In this document: positions 36,001 through 50,700 of the stretch, in pieces
How positions within the stretch are numbered: position 1 is the first letter of the stretch
How the letters are laid out: each line of letters starts with the position of its first letter
From: Sabellastarte sp. h YS-2021
Lineage: Eukaryota; Annelida; Polychaeta; Sabellida; Sabellidae
Assembly: GCA_964017235.1 (NCBI GenBank)
Contig: OZ024936.1
Coordinates: 13,306,496-13,370,495, forward strand
Direction: 5' to 3'
DNA length: 64,000 nt
Program-made: the position numbers and the translations under genes
Notes under the pieces: generated by a model
The model's input: only the letters and a program-made list of their open reading frames with translations
Databases searched by the model: none
What the model was told of the DNA's origin: nothing

Positions 36001-38732
36001 GGGGATTTCGTCGTACATGTGTAGATGCCTTACCATCGAGTACGCCAATTTTGGTCGTTCCGAGGGACACCAATTTTTTTCCACCAATGGATAGAGTAGT
36101 CCAGTCTGAGTCTATACAATATAACAGGGTAGGGTCTAAAGACCTTAATTTCGTAGATATGAGCAGAAACAGTATTTCCCATTGATTTTAAATGGGGATT
36201 TCGTCGTACATGTGTAGATGCCTTACCATCGAGTACGCCAATTTTGGTCGTTCCGAGGGACACCAATTTTTTTCCACCAATGGATAGAGTGGTCCAGTCT
36301 GAGTCTATACAATATAACAGGGTAGGGTCTAAAGACCTTAATTTCGTAGATATGAGCAGAAACAGTATTTCCCATTGATTTTAAATGGGGATTTTGTCAT
36401 ACATGTGTAGATGCCTTACCATCGAGTACGCCAATTTTGGTCGTACCGAGGGACACCAATTTTTTTCCACCATTGGATAGAGTGGTCCAGTCTGAGTCTA
36501 TACAATATAACAGGGTAGGGTCTAAAGACCTTAATTTCGTAGATATGAGCAGAAACAGTATTTCCCATTGATTTTAAATGGGGATTTCGTCGTACATGTG
36601 TAGATGCCTTACCATCGAGTACGCCAATTTTGGTCGTTCCGAGGGACACCAATTTTTTTCCACCAATGGATAGAGTGGTCCAGTCTGAGTCTATACAATA
36701 TAACAGGGTAGGGTCTAAAGACCTTAATTTCGTAGATATGAGCAGAAACAGTATTTCCCATTGATTTTAACTGGGGATTTCGTCGTACATGTGTAGATGC
36801 CTTACCATCGAATACGCCAATTTTGGTCGTTCCGAGGGACACCAATTTTTTTCCACCAATGGATAGAGTGGTCCAGTCTGAGTCTATACAATATAACAGG
36901 GTAGGGTCTAAAGACCTTAATTTCGTAGATATGAGCAGAAACAGTATTTCCCATTGATTTTAAATGGGGATTTCGTCGTACATGTGTAGATGCCTTACCA
37001 TCGAGTACGCCAATTTTGGTCGTTCCGAGGGACACCAATTTTTTTCCACCAATGGATAGAGTGGTCCAGTCTGAGTCTATACAATATAACAGGGTAGGGT
37101 CTAAAGACCTTAATTTCGTAGATATGAGCAGAAACAGTATTTCCCATTGATTTTAAATGGGGATTTCGTCGTACATGTGTAGATGCCTTACCATCGAGTA
37201 CGCCAATTTTGGTCGTTCCGAGGGACACCAATTTTTTTCCACCAATGGATAGAGTGGTCCAGTCTGAGTCTATACAATATAACAGAGTAGGGTCTAAAGA
37301 CCTTAATTTTGTAGATATGAGCAGAAACAGTATTTCCCATTGATTTTAAATGGGGATTTCGTCGTACATGTGTAGATGCCTTACCATCGAGTACGCCAAT
37401 TTTGGTCGTTCCGAGGGACACCAATTTTTTTCCACCAATTGATAGAGTGGTCCAGTCTGAGTCTATACAATATAACAGGGTAGGGTGTAAAGACCTTAAT
37501 TTCGTAGATATGAGCACAAACAGTATTTCCCATTGATTTTAAATGGGGATTTTGCCATGCATATACACTAGTACAGGTGCCTTCCCATCGAGTACGCCAA
37601 TTTTGGTCGTTCCGAGGGACACCAATTTTTTTCCACCAATGGATAGAGTGGTCCAGTCTGAGTCTATACAATATAACAGGGTAGGGTCTAAAGACCTTAA
37701 TTTCGTAGATATGAGCAGAAACAGTATTTCCCATTGATTTTAAATGGGGATTTCGTCGTACATGTGTAGATGCCTTACCATCGAGTACGCCAATTTTGGT
37801 CGTTCCGAGGGACACCAATTTTTTTCCACCAATGGATAGAGTGGTCCAGTCTGAGTCTATACAATATAACAGGGTAGGGTCTAAAGACCTTAATTTCGTA
37901 GATATGAGCAGAAACAGTATTTCCCATTGATTTTAAATGGGGATTTTGCCATGCATATACACTAGTACAGCTGCCTTACCATGGAGTACGCCAATTTTGG
38001 TCGTTCCGAGGGACACCAATTTTTTTCCACCAATGGATAGAGTGGTCCAGTCTGAGTCTATACAATATAACAGGGTAGGGTCTAAAGACCTTAATTTCGT
38101 AGATATGAGCAGAAACAGTATTTCCCATTGATTTTAAATGGGGATTTTGCCATGCATATACACTAGTACAGGTGCCTTACCATTGAGTACGCCAATTTTG
38201 GTCGTTCCGAGGGACACCAATTTTTTTCCACCAATGGATAGAGTGGTCCAGTCTGAGTCTATACAATATAACAGGGTAGGGTCTAAAGACCTTAATTTCG
38301 TAGATATGAGCAGAAACAGTATTTCCCATTGATTTTAAATGGGGATTTTGCCATGCATATACACTAGTACAGGTGCCTTCCCATCGAGTACGCCAATTTT
38401 GGTCGTTCCGAGGGACACCAATTTTTTTCCACCAATGGATAGAGTGGTCCAGTCTGAGTCTATACAATATAACAGGGTAGGGTCTAAAGACCTTAATTTC
38501 GTAGATATGAGCAGAAACAGTATTTCCCATTGATTTTAAATGGGGATTTCGTCGTACATGTGTAGATGCCTTACCATCGAGTACGCCAATTTTGGTCGTT
38601 CCGAGGGACAGCAATTTTTTTCCACCAATGGATAGAGTGGTCCAGACTGAGTCTGTACAATATAACAGGGTAGGGTCTAAAGACCTTAATTTCGTAGATA
38701 TGAGCAGAAACAGTATTTCCCATTGATTTTAA
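33040..38732. repeat. K front plus M cassette, copy 3
   Basis: Order: b0 33040, aH 33241, b0 33434, aW 33635, bQ 33828, bI 34029, bP 34230, aT 34431, aY 34624, aS 34817, a0 35010, bU 35203, aW 35404, bQ' 35597, bP 35798, aR 35999, a0 36192, aM 36385, a0 36578, aN 36771, a0 36964, aG 37157, aL 37350, bP 37543, a0 37744, bQ 37937, bI 38138, bP 38339, aC 38540. It repeats 21235-26926 at an offset of 11805 (11806 past the deleted T of 25352). Differences seen: the aY here lacks the tacgtcaat change, 35597 has ctgaatcta, and 37350 has gcacaaac. After aC the order breaks. Confidence 0.92.
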
Positions 38733-41700
38733 ATGGGGATTTTGCCATGCATATACACTAGTACAGGTGCCTTACCATCGAGTACGCCAATTTTGGTCGT
38801 TCCGAGGGACACCAATTTTTTTCCACCAATGGATAGAGTGGTCCAGTCTGAGTCTATACAATATAACAGGGTAGGGTCTAAAGACCTTAATTTCGTAGAT
38901 ATGAGCAGAAACAGTATTTCCCATTGATTTTAAATGGGGATTTCGTCGTACATGTGTAGATGCCTTACCATGGAGTACGCCAATTTTGGTCGTTCCGAGG
39001 GACACCAATTTTTTTCCACCAATGGATAGAGTGGTCCAGTCTGAGTCTATACAATATAACAGGGTAGGGTCTAAAGACCTTAATTTCGTAGATATGAGCA
39101 GAAACAGTATTTCCCATTGATTTTAAATGGGGATTTTGCCATGCATATACACTAGTACAGCTGCCTTACCATGGAGTACGCCAATTTTGGTCGTTCCGAG
39201 GGACACCAATTTTTTTCCACCAATGGATAGAGTGGTCCAGTCTGAGTCTATACAATATAACAGGGTAGGGTCTAAAGACCTTAATTTCGTAGATATGAGC
39301 AGAAACAGTATTTCCCATTGATTTTAAATGGGGATTTTGCCATGCATATACACTAGTACAGGTGCCTTCCCATCGAGTACGCCAATTTTGGTCGTTCCGA
39401 GGGACACCAATTTTTTTCCACCAATGGATAGAGTGGTCCAGTCTGAGTCTATACAATATAACAGGGTAGGGTCTAAAGACCTTAATTTCGTAGATATGAG
39501 CAGAAACAGTATTTCCCATTGATTTTAAATGGGGATTTCGTCGTACATGTGTAGATGCCTTACCATCGAGTACGCCAATTTTGGTCGTTCCGAGGGACAC
39601 CAATTTTTTTCCACCAATGGATAGAGTGGTCCAGTCTGAGTCTGTACAATATAACAGGGTAGGGTCTAAAGACCTTAATTTCGTAGATATGAGCAGAAAC
39701 AGTATTTCCCATTGATTTTAAATGGGGATTTCGTCGTACATGTGTAGATGCCTTACCATCGAGTACGCCAATTTTGGTCGTTCCGAGGGACACCAATTTT
39801 TTTCTACCAATGGATAGAGTGGTCCAGTCTGAGTCTATACAATATAACAGGGTAGGGTCTAAAGACCTTAATTTCGTAGATATGAGCAGAAACAGTATTT
39901 CCCATTGATTTTAAATGGGGATTTCGTCGTACATGTGTAGATGCCTTACCATCGAGTACGCCAATTTTGGTCGTTCCGAGGGACACCAATTTTTTTCCAC
40001 CAATGGATAGAGTGGTCCAGTCTGAGTCTATACAATATAGCAGGGTAGGGTCTAAAGACCTTAATTTCGTAGATATGAGCAGAAACAGTATTTCCCATTG
40101 ATTTTAAATGGGGATTTCGTCGTACATGTGTAGATGCCTTACCATCGAGTACGCCAATTTTGGTCGTTCCGAGGGACACCAATTTTTTTCCACCAATGGA
40201 TAGAGTGGTCCAGTCTGAGTCTATACAATATAACAGGGTAGGGTCTAAAGACCTTAATTTCGTAGATATGAGCAGAAACAGTATTTCCCATTGATTTTAA
40301 ATGGGGATTTTGCCATGCATATACACTAGTACAGGTGCCTTACCATCGAGTACGCCAATTTTGTTCGTTCCGAGGGACACCAATTTTTTTCCACCAATGG
40401 ATAGAGTGGTCCAGTCTGAGTCTATACAATATAACAGGGTAGGGTCTAAAGACCTTAATTTCGTAGATATGAGCAGAAACAGTATTTCCCATTGATTTTA
40501 AATGGGGATTTCGTCGTACATGTGTAGATGCCTTACCATGGAGTACGCCAATTTTGGTCGTTCCGAGGGACACCAATTTTTTTCCACCAATGGATAGAGT
40601 GGTCCAGTCTGAGTCTATACAATATAACAGGGTAGGGTCTAAAGACCTTAATTTCGTAGATATGAGCAGAAACAGTATTTCCCATTGATTTTAAATGGGG
40701 ATTTTGCCATGCATATACACTAGTACAGCTGCCTTACCATGGAGTATGCCAATTTTGGTCGTTCCGAGGGACACCAATTTTTTTCCACCAATGGATAGAG
40801 TGGTCCAGTCTGAGTCTATACAATATAACAGGGTAGGGTCTAAAGACCTTAATTTCGTAGATATGAGCAGAAACAGTATTTCCCATTGATTTTAAATGGG
40901 GATTTTGCCATGCATATACACTAGTACAGGTGCCTTCCCATCGAGTACGCCAATTTTGGTCATTCCGAGGGACACCAATTTTTTTCCACCAATGGATAGA
41001 GTGGTCCAGTCTGAGTCTATACAATATAACAGGGTAGGGTCTAAAGACCTTAATTTCGTAGATATGAGCAGAAACAGTATTTCCCATTGATTTTAAATGG
41101 GGATTTCGTCGTACATGTGTAGATGCCTTACCATCGAGTACGCCAATTTTGGTCGTTCCGAGGGACACCAATTTTTTTCCACCAATGGATAGAGTAGTCC
41201 AGTCTGAGTCTATACAATATAACAGGGTAGGGTCTAAAGACCTTAATTTCGTAGATATGAGCAGAAACAGTATTTCCCATTGATTTTAAATGGGGATTTC
41301 GTCGTACATGTGTAGATGCCTTACCATCGAGTACGCCAATTTTGGTCGTTCCGAGGGACACCAATTTTTTTCCACCAATGGATAGAGTGGTCCAGTCTGA
41401 GTCTATACAATATAACAGGGTAGGGTCTAAAGACCTTAATTTCGTAGATATGAGCAGAAACAGTATTTCCCATTGATTTTAAATGGGGATTTTGTCATAC
41501 ATGTGTAGATGCCTTACCATCGAGTACGCCAATTTTGGTCGTACCGAGGGACACCAATTTTTTTCCACCATTGGATAGAGTGGTCCAGTCTGAGTCTATA
41601 CAATATAACAGGGTAGGGTCTAAAGACCTTAATTTCGTAGATATGAGCAGAAACAGTATTTCCCATTGATTTTAAATGGGGATTTCGTCGTACATGTGTA

Positions 41701-41868
41701 GATGCCTTACCATCGAGTACGCCAATTTTGGTCGTTCCGAGGGACACCAATTTTTTTCCACCAATGGATAGAGTGGTCCAGTCTGAGTCTATACAATATA
41801 ACAGGGTAGGGTCTAAAGACCTTAATTTCGTAGATATGAGCAGAAACAGTATTTCCCATTGATTTTAA
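38733..41868. repeat. Rearranged M cassette, copy 4 front
   Basis: Order: b0 38733, aW 38934, bQ 39127, bP 39328, aT 39529, aY 39722, aS 39915, a0 40108, bU 40301, aW 40502, bQ' 40695, bP 40896, aR 41097, a0 41290, aM 41483, a0 41676. The bI normally between bQ and bP is missing, a one-monomer deletion seen nowhere else. From 39328 on it is colinear with 34230-37542 at an offset of 5098, continuing to 42640. Private change: ggtcattcc in monomer 40896. Confidence 0.9.
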
Positions 41869-44811
41869 CTGGGGATTTCGTCGTACATGTGTAGATGCCT
41901 TACCATCGAATACGCCAATTTTGGTCGTTCCGAGGGACACCAATTTTTTTCCACCAATGGATAGAGTGGTCCAGTCTGAGTCTATACAATATAACAGGGT
42001 AGGGTCTAAAGACCTTAATTTCGTAGATATGAGCAGAAACAGTATTTCCCATTGATTTTAAATGGGGATTTCGTCGTACATGTGTAGATGCCTTACCATC
42101 GAGTACGCCAATTTTGGTCGTTCCGAGGGACACCAATTTTTTTCCACCAATGGATAGAGTGGTCCAGTCTGAGTCTATACAATATAACAGGGTAGGGTCT
42201 AAAGACCTTAATTTCGTAGATATGAGCAGAAACAGTATTTCCCATTGATTTTAAATGGGGATTTCGTCGTACATGTGTAGATGCCTTACCATCGAGTACG
42301 CCAATTTTGGTCGTTCCGAGGGACACCAATTTTTTTCCACCAATGGATAGAGTGGTCCAGTCTGAGTCTATACAATATAACAGAGTAGGGTCTAAAGACC
42401 TTAATTTTGTAGATATGAGCAGAAACAGTATTTCCCATTGATTTTAAATGGGGATTTCGTCGTACATGTGTAGATGCCTTACCATCGAGTACGCCAATTT
42501 TGGTCGTTCCGAGGGACACCAATTTTTTTCCACCAATTGATAGAGTGGTCCAGTCTGAGTCTATACAATATACCAGGGTAGGGTGTAAAGACCTTAATTT
42601 CGTAGATATGAGCAGAAACAGTATTTCCCATTGATTTTAAATGGGGATTTTGCCATGCATATACACTAGTACAGCTGCCTTACCATGGAGTACGCCAATT
42701 TTGGTCGTTCCGAGGGACACCAATTTTTTTCCACCAATGGATAGAGTGGTCCAGTCTGAGTCTATACAATATAACAGGGTAGGGTCTAAAGACCTTAATT
42801 TCGTAGATATGAGCAGAAACAGTATTTCCCATTGATTTTAAATGGGGATTTTGCCATGCATATACACTAGTACAGGTGCCTTACCATTGAGTACGCCAAT
42901 TTTGGTCGTTCCGAGGGACACCAATTTTTTTCCACCAATGGATAGAGTGGTCCAGTCTGAGTCTATACAATATAACAGGGTAGGGTCTAAAGACCTTAAT
43001 TTCGTAGATATGAGCAGAAACAGTATTTCCCATTGATTTTAAATGGGGATTTTGCCATGCATATACACTAGTACAGGTGCCTTCCCATCGAGTACGCCAA
43101 TTTTGGTCGTTCCGAGGGACACCAATTTTTTTCCACCAATGGATAGAGTGGTCCAGTCTGAGTCTATACAATATAACAGGGTAGGGTCTAAAGACCTTAA
43201 TTTCGTAGATATGAGCAGAAACAGTATTTCCCATTGATTTTAAATGGGGATTTCGTCGTACATGTGTAGATGCCTTACCATCGAGTACGCCAATTTTGGT
43301 CGTTCCGAGGGACAGCAATTTTTTTCCACCAATGGATAGAGTGGTCCAGACTGAGTCTGTACAATATAACAGGGTAGGGTCTAAAGACCTTAATTTCGTA
43401 GATATGAGCAGAAACAGTATTTCCCATTGATTTTAAATGGGGATTTCGTCGTACATGTGTAGATGCCTTACCATCGAGTACGCCAATTTTGGTCGTTCCG
43501 AGGGACACCAATTTTTTTCCACCAATGGATAGAGTGGTCCAGTCTGAGTCTATACAATATAACAGGGTAGGGTCTAAAGACCTTAATTTCGTAGATATGA
43601 GCAGAAACAGTATTTCCCATTGATTTTAAATGGGGATTTTGCCATGCATATACACTAGTACAGGTGCCTTACCATGGAGTACGCCAATTTTGGTCGTTCC
43701 GAGGGACACCAATTTTTTTCCACCAATGGATAGAGTGGTCCAGTCTGAGTCTATACAATATAACAGGGTAGGGTCTAAAGACCTTAATTTCGTAGATATG
43801 AGCAGAAACAGTATTTCCCATTGATTTTAAATGGGGATTTTGCCATGCATATACACTAGTACAGGTGCCTTACCATTGAGTACGCCAATTTTGGTCGTTC
43901 CGAGGGACACCAATTTTTTTCCACCAATGGATAGAGTGGTCCAGTCTGAGTCTATACAATATAACAGGGTAGGGTCTAAAGACCTTAATTTCGTAGATAT
44001 GAGCAGAAACAGTATTTCCCATTGATTTTAAATGGGGATTTTGCCATGCATATACACTAGTACAGGTGCCTTCCCATCGAGTACGCCAATTTTGGTCGTT
44101 CCGAGGGACACCAATTTTTTTCCACCAATGGATAGAGTGGTCCAGTCTGAGTCTATACAATATAACAGGGTAGGGTCTAAAGACCTTAATTTCGTAGATA
44201 TGAGCAGAAACAGTATTTCCCATTGATTTTAAATGGGGATTTCGTCGTACATGTGTAGATGCCTTACCATCGAGTACGCCAATTTTGGTCGTTCCGAGGG
44301 ACACCAATTTTTTTCCACCAATGGATAGAGTGGTCCAGTCTGAGTCTGTACAATATAACAGGGTAGGGTCTAAAGACCTTAATTTCGTAGATATGAGCAG
44401 AAACAGTATTTCCCATTGATTTTAAATGGGGATTTCGTCGTACATGTGTAGATGCCTTACCATCGAGTACGCCAATTTTGGTCGTTCCGAGGGACACCAA
44501 TTTTTTTCTACCAATGGATAGAGTGGTCCAGTCTGAGTCTATACAATATAACAGGGTAGGGTCTAAAGACCTTAATTTCGTAGATATGAGCAGAAACAGT
44601 ATTTCCCATTGATTTTAAATGGGGATTTCGTCGTACATGTGTAGATGCCTTACCATCGAGTACGCCAATTTTGGTCGTTCCGAGGGACACCAATTTTTTT
44701 CCACCAATGGATAGAGTGGTCCAGTCTGAGTCTATACAATATAGCAGGGTAGGGTCTAAAGACCTTAATTTCGTAGATATGAGCAGAAACAGTATTTCCC
44801 ATTGATTTTAA
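41869..44811. repeat. 2943-bp higher-order repeat, copy 1
   Basis: Fifteen monomers: aN 41869, a0 42062, aG 42255, aL 42448, bQ 42641, bI 42842, bP 43043, aC 43244, a0 43437, bW 43630, bI 43831, bP 44032, aT 44233, aY 44426, aS 44619. aL carries atataccagg, a change shared only with the aL of the next copy. Relative to copy 2 of the M cassette it lacks bP-a0 after aL and bQ after bW, so at least two deletions preceded the duplication. Confidence 0.93.
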
Positions 44812-47754
44812 CTGGGGATTTCGTCGTACATGTGTAGATGCCTTACCATCGAATACGCCAATTTTGGTCGTTCCGAGGGACACCAATTTTTTTCCACCAA
44901 TGGATAGAGTGGTCCAGTCTGAGTCTATACAATATAACAGGGTAGGGTCTAAAGACCTTAATTTCGTAGATATGAGCAGAAACAGTATTTCCCATTGATT
45001 TTAAATGGGGATTTCGTCGTACATGTGTAGATGCCTTACCATCGAGTACGCCAATTTTGGTCGTTCCGAGGGACACCAATTTTTTTCCACCAATGGATAG
45101 AGTGGTCCAGTCTGAGTCTATACAATATAACAGGGTAGGGTCTAAAGACCTTAATTTCGTAGATATGAGCAGAAACAGTATTTCCCATTGATTTTAAATG
45201 GGGATTTCGTCGTACATGTGTAGATGCCTTACCATCGAGTACGCCAATTTTGGTCGTTCCGAGGGACACCAATTTTTTTCCACCAATGGATAGAGTGGTC
45301 CAGTCTGAGTCTATACAATATAACAGAGTAGGGTCTAAAGACCTTAATTTTGTAGATATGAGCAGAAACAGTATTTCCCATTGATTTTAAATGGGGATTT
45401 CGTCGTACATGTGTAGATGCCTTACCATCGAGTACGCCAATTTTGGTCGTTCCGAGGGACACCAATTTTTTTCCACCAATTGATAGAGTGGTCCAGTCTG
45501 AGTCTATACAATATACCAGGGTAGGGTGTAAAGACCTTAATTTCGTAGATATGAGCAGAAACAGTATTTCCCATTGATTTTAAATGGGGATTTTGCCATG
45601 CATATACACTAGTACAGCTGCCTTACCATGGAGTACGCCAATTTTGGTCGTTCCGAGGGACACCAATTTTTTTCCACCAATGGATAGAGTGGTCCAGTCT
45701 GAGTCTATACAATATAACAGGGTAGGGTCTAAAGACCTTAATTTCGTAGATATGAGCAGAAACAGTATTTCCCATTGATTTTAAATGGGGATTTTGCCAT
45801 GCATATACACTAGTACAGGTGCCTTACCATTGAGTACGCCAATTTTGGTCGTTCCGAGGGACACCAATTTTTTTCCACCAATGGATAGAGTGGTCCAGTC
45901 TGAGTCTATACAATATAACAGGGTAGGGTCTAAAGACCTTAATTTCGTAGATATGAGCAGAAACAGTATTTCCCATTGATTTTAAATGGGGATTTTGCCA
46001 TGCATATACACTAGTACAGGTGCCTTCCCATCGAGTACGCCAATTTTGGTCGTTCCGAGGGACACCAATTTTTTTCCACCAATGGATAGAGTGGTCCAGT
46101 CTGAGTCTATACAATATAACAGGGTAGGGTCTAAAGACCTTAATTTCGTAGATATGAGCAGAAACAGTATTTCCCATTGATTTTAAATGGGGATTTCGTC
46201 GTACATGTGTAGATGCCTTACCATCGAGTACGCCAATTTTGGTCGTTCCGAGGGACAGCAATTTTTTTCCACCAATGGATAGAGTGGTCCAGACTGAGTC
46301 TGTACAATATAACAGGGTAGGGTCTAAAGACCTTAATTTCGTAGATATGAGCAGAAACAGTATTTCCCATTGATTTTAAATGGGGATTTCGTCGTACATG
46401 TGTAGATGCCTTACCATCGAGTACGCCAATTTTGGTCGTTCCGAGGGACACCAATTTTTTTCCACCAATGGATAGAGTGGTCCAGTCTGAGTCTATACAA
46501 TATAACAGGGTAGGGTCTAAAGACCTTAATTTCGTAGATATGAGCAGAAACAGTATTTCCCATTGATTTTAAATGGGGATTTTGCCATGCATATACACTA
46601 GTACAGGTGCCTTACCATGGAGTACGCCAATTTTGGTCGTTCCGAGGGACACCAATTTTTTTCCACCAATGGATAGAGTGGTCCAGTCTGAGTCTATACA
46701 ATATAACAGGGTAGGGTCTAAAGACCTTAATTTCGTAGATATGAGCAGAAACAGTATTTCCCATTGATTTTAAATGGGGATTTTGCCATGCATATACACT
46801 AGTACAGGTGCCTTACCATTGAGTACGCCAATTTTGGTCGTTCCGAGGGACACCAATTTTTTTCCACCAATGGATAGAGTGGTCCAGTCTGAGTCTATAC
46901 AATATAACAGGGTAGGGTCTAAAGACCTTAATTTCGTAGATATGAGCAGAAACAGTATTTCCCATTGATTTTAAATGGGGATTTTGCCATGCATATACAC
47001 TAGTACAGGTGCCTTCCCATCGAGTACGCCAATTTTGGTCGTTCCGAGGGACACCAATTTTTTTCCACCAATGGATAGAGTGGTCCAGTCTGAGTCTATA
47101 CAATATAACAGGGTAGGGTCTAAAGACCTTAATTTCGTAGATATGAGCAGAAACAGTATTTCCCATTGATTTTAAATGGGGATTTCGTCGTACATGTGTA
47201 GATGCCTTACCATCGAGTACGCCAATTTTGGTCGTTCCGAGGGACACCAATTTTTTTCCACCAATGGATAGAGTGGTCCAGTCTGAGTCTGTACAATATA
47301 ACAGGGTAGGGTCTAAAGACCTTAATTTCGTAGATATGAGCAGAAACAGTATTTCCCATTGATTTTAAATGGGGATTTCGTCGTACATGTGTAGATGCCT
47401 TACCATCGAGTACGCCAATTTTGGTCGTTCCGAGGGACACCAATTTTTTTCTACCAATGGATAGAGTGGTCCAGTCTGAGTCTATACAATATAACAGGGT
47501 AGGGTCTAAAGACCTTAATTTCGTAGATATGAGCAGAAACAGTATTTCCCATTGATTTTAAATGGGGATTTCGTCGTACATGTGTAGATGCCTTACCATC
47601 GAGTACGCCAATTTTGGTCGTTCCGAGGGACACCAATTTTTTTCCACCAATGGATAGAGTGGTCCAGTCTGAGTCTATACAATATAGCAGGGTAGGGTCT
47701 AAAGACCTTAATTTCGTAGATATGAGCAGAAACAGTATTTCCCATTGATTTTAA
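44812..47754. repeat. 2943-bp higher-order repeat, copy 2
   Basis: Identical order to 41869-44811: aN 44812, a0 45005, aG 45198, aL 45391 (with atataccagg), bQ 45584, bI 45785, bP 45986, aC 46187, a0 46380, bW 46573, bI 46774, bP 46975, aT 47176, aY 47369, aS 47562. I noticed no base difference between the two copies over 2943 bp. The join is inside monomer 44619, where the aS marker (44744) is followed by the ctgggg start of aN; everywhere else aN follows a plain a0. Confidence 0.93.
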
Positions 47755-50700
47755 ATGGGGATTTCGTCGTACATGTGTAGATGCCTTACCATCGAGTACG
47801 CCAATTTTGGTCGTTCCGAGGGACACCAATTTTTTTCCACCAATGGATAGAGTGGTCCAGTCTGAGTCTATACAATATAACAGGGTAGGGTCTAAAGACC
47901 TTAATTTCGTAGATATGAGCAGAAACAGTATTTCCCATTGATTTTAAATGGGGATTTTGCCATGCATATACACTAGTACAGGTGCCTTACCATCGAGTAC
48001 GCCAATTTTGTTCGTTCCGAGGGACACCAATTTTTTTCCACCAATGGATAGAGTGGTCCAGTCTGAGTCTATACAATATAACAGGGTAGGGTCTAAAGAC
48101 CTTAATTTCGTAGATATGAGCAGAAACAGTATTTCCCATTGATTTTAAATGGGGATTTCGTCGTACATGTGTAGATGCCTTACCATGGAGTACGCCAATT
48201 TTGGTCGTTCCGAGGGACACCAATTTTTTTCCACCAATGGATAGAGTGGTCCAGTCTGAGTCTATACAATATAACAGGGTAGGGTCTAAAGACCTTAATT
48301 TCGTAGATATGAGCAGAAACAGTATTTCCCATTGATTTTAAATGGGGATTTTGCCATGCATATACACTAGTACAGCTGTCTTACCATGGAGTATGCCAAT
48401 TTTGGTCGTTCCGAGGGACACCAATTTTTTTCCACCAATGGATAGAGTGGTCCAGTCTGAGTCTATACAATATAACAGGGTAGGGTCTAAAGACCTTAAT
48501 TTCGTAGATATGAGCAGAAACAGTATTTCCCATTGATTTTAAATGGGGATTTTGCCATGCATATACACTAGTACAGGTGCCTTCCCATCGAGTACGCCAA
48601 TTTTGGTCGTTCCGAGGGACACCAATTTTTTTCCACCAATGGATAGAGTGGTCCAGTCTGAGTCTATACAATATAACAGGGTAGGGTCTAAAGACCTTAA
48701 TTTCGTAGATATGAGCAGAAACAGTATTTCCCATTGATTTTAAATGGGGATTTCGTCGTACATGTGTAGATGCCTTACCATCGAGTACGCCAATTTTGGT
48801 CGTTCCGAGGGACACCAATTTTTTTCCACCAATGGATAGAGTAGTCCAGTCTGAGTCTATACAATATAACAGGGTAGGGTCTAAAGACCTTAATTTCGTA
48901 GATATGAGCAGAAACAGTATTTCCCATTGATTTTAAATGGGGATTTCGTCGTACATGTGTAGATGCCTTACCATCGAGTACGCCAATTTTGGTCGTTCCG
49001 AGGGACACCAATTTTTTTCCACCAATGGATAGAGTGGTCCAGTCTGAGTCTATACAATATAACAGGGTAGGGTCTAAAGACCTTAATTTCGTAGATATGA
49101 GCAGAAACAGTATTTCCCATTGATTTTAAATGGGGATTTTGTCATACATGTGTAGATGCCTTACCATCGAGTACGCCAATTTTGGTCGTACCGAGGGACA
49201 CCAATTTTTTTCCACCATTGGATAGAGTGGTCCAGTCTGAGTCTATACAATATAACAGGGTAGGGTCTAAAGACCTTAATTTCGTAGATATGAGCAGAAA
49301 CAGTATTTCCCATTGATTTTAAATGGGGATTTCGTCGTACATGTGTAGATGCCTTACCATCGAGTACGCCAATTTTGGTCGTTCCGAGGGACACCAATTT
49401 TTTTCCACCAATGGATAGAGTGGTCCAGTCTGAGTCTATACAATATAACAGGGTAGGGTCTAAAGACCTTAATTTCGTAGATATGAGCAGAAACAGTATT
49501 TCCCATTGATTTTAACTGGGGATTTCGTCGTACATGTGTAGATGCCTTACCATCGAATACGCCAATTTTGGTCGTTCCGAGGGACACCAATTTTTTTCCA
49601 CCAATGGATAGAGTGGTCCAGTCTGAGTCTATACAATATAACAGGGTAGGGTCTAAAGACCTTAATTTCGTAGATATGAGCAGAAACAGTATTTCCCATT
49701 GATTTTAAATGGGGATTTCGTCGTACATGTGTAGATGCCTTACCATCGAGTACGCCAATTTTGGTCGTTCCGAGGGACACCAATTTTTTTCCACCAATGG
49801 ATAGAGTGGTCCAGTCTGAGTCTATACAATATAACAGGGTAGGGTCTAAAGACCTTAATTTCGTAGATATGAGCAGAAACAGTATTTCCCATTGATTTTA
49901 AATGGGGATTTCGTCGTACATGTGTAGATGCCTTACCATCGAGTACGCCAATTTTGGTCGTTCCGAGGGACACCAATTTTTTTCCACCAATGGATAGAGT
50001 GGTCCAGTCTGAGTCTATACAATATAACAGAGTAGGGTCTAAAGACCTTAATTTTGTAGATATGAGCAGAAACAGTATTTCCCATTGATTTTAAATGGGG
50101 ATTTCGTCGTACATGTGTAGATGCCTTACCATCGAGTACGCCAATTTTGGTCGTTCCGAGGGACACCAATTTTTTTCCACCAATTGATAGAGTGGTCCAG
50201 TCTGAGTCTATACAATATAACAGGGTAGGGTGTAAAGACCTTAATTTCGTAGATATGAGCAGAAACAGTATTTCCCATTGATTTTAAATGGGGATTTTGC
50301 CATGCATATACACTAGTACAGGTGCCTTCCCATCGAGTACGCCAATTTTGGTCGTTCCGAGGGACACCAATTTTTTTCCACCAATGGATAGAGTGGTCCA
50401 GTCTGAGTCTATACAATATAACAGGGTAGGGTCTAAAGACCTTAATTTCGTAGATATGAGCAGAAACAGTATTTCCCATTGATTTTAAATGGGGATTTCG
50501 TCGTACATGTGTAGATGCCTTACCATCGAGTACGCCAATTTTGGTCGTTCCGAGGGACACCAATTTTTTTCCACCAATGGATAGAGTGGTCCAGTCTGAG
50601 TCTATACAATATAACAGGGTAGGGTCTAAAGACCTTAATTTCGTAGATATGAGCAGAAACAGTATTTCCCATTGATTTTAAATGGGGATTTTGCCATGCA

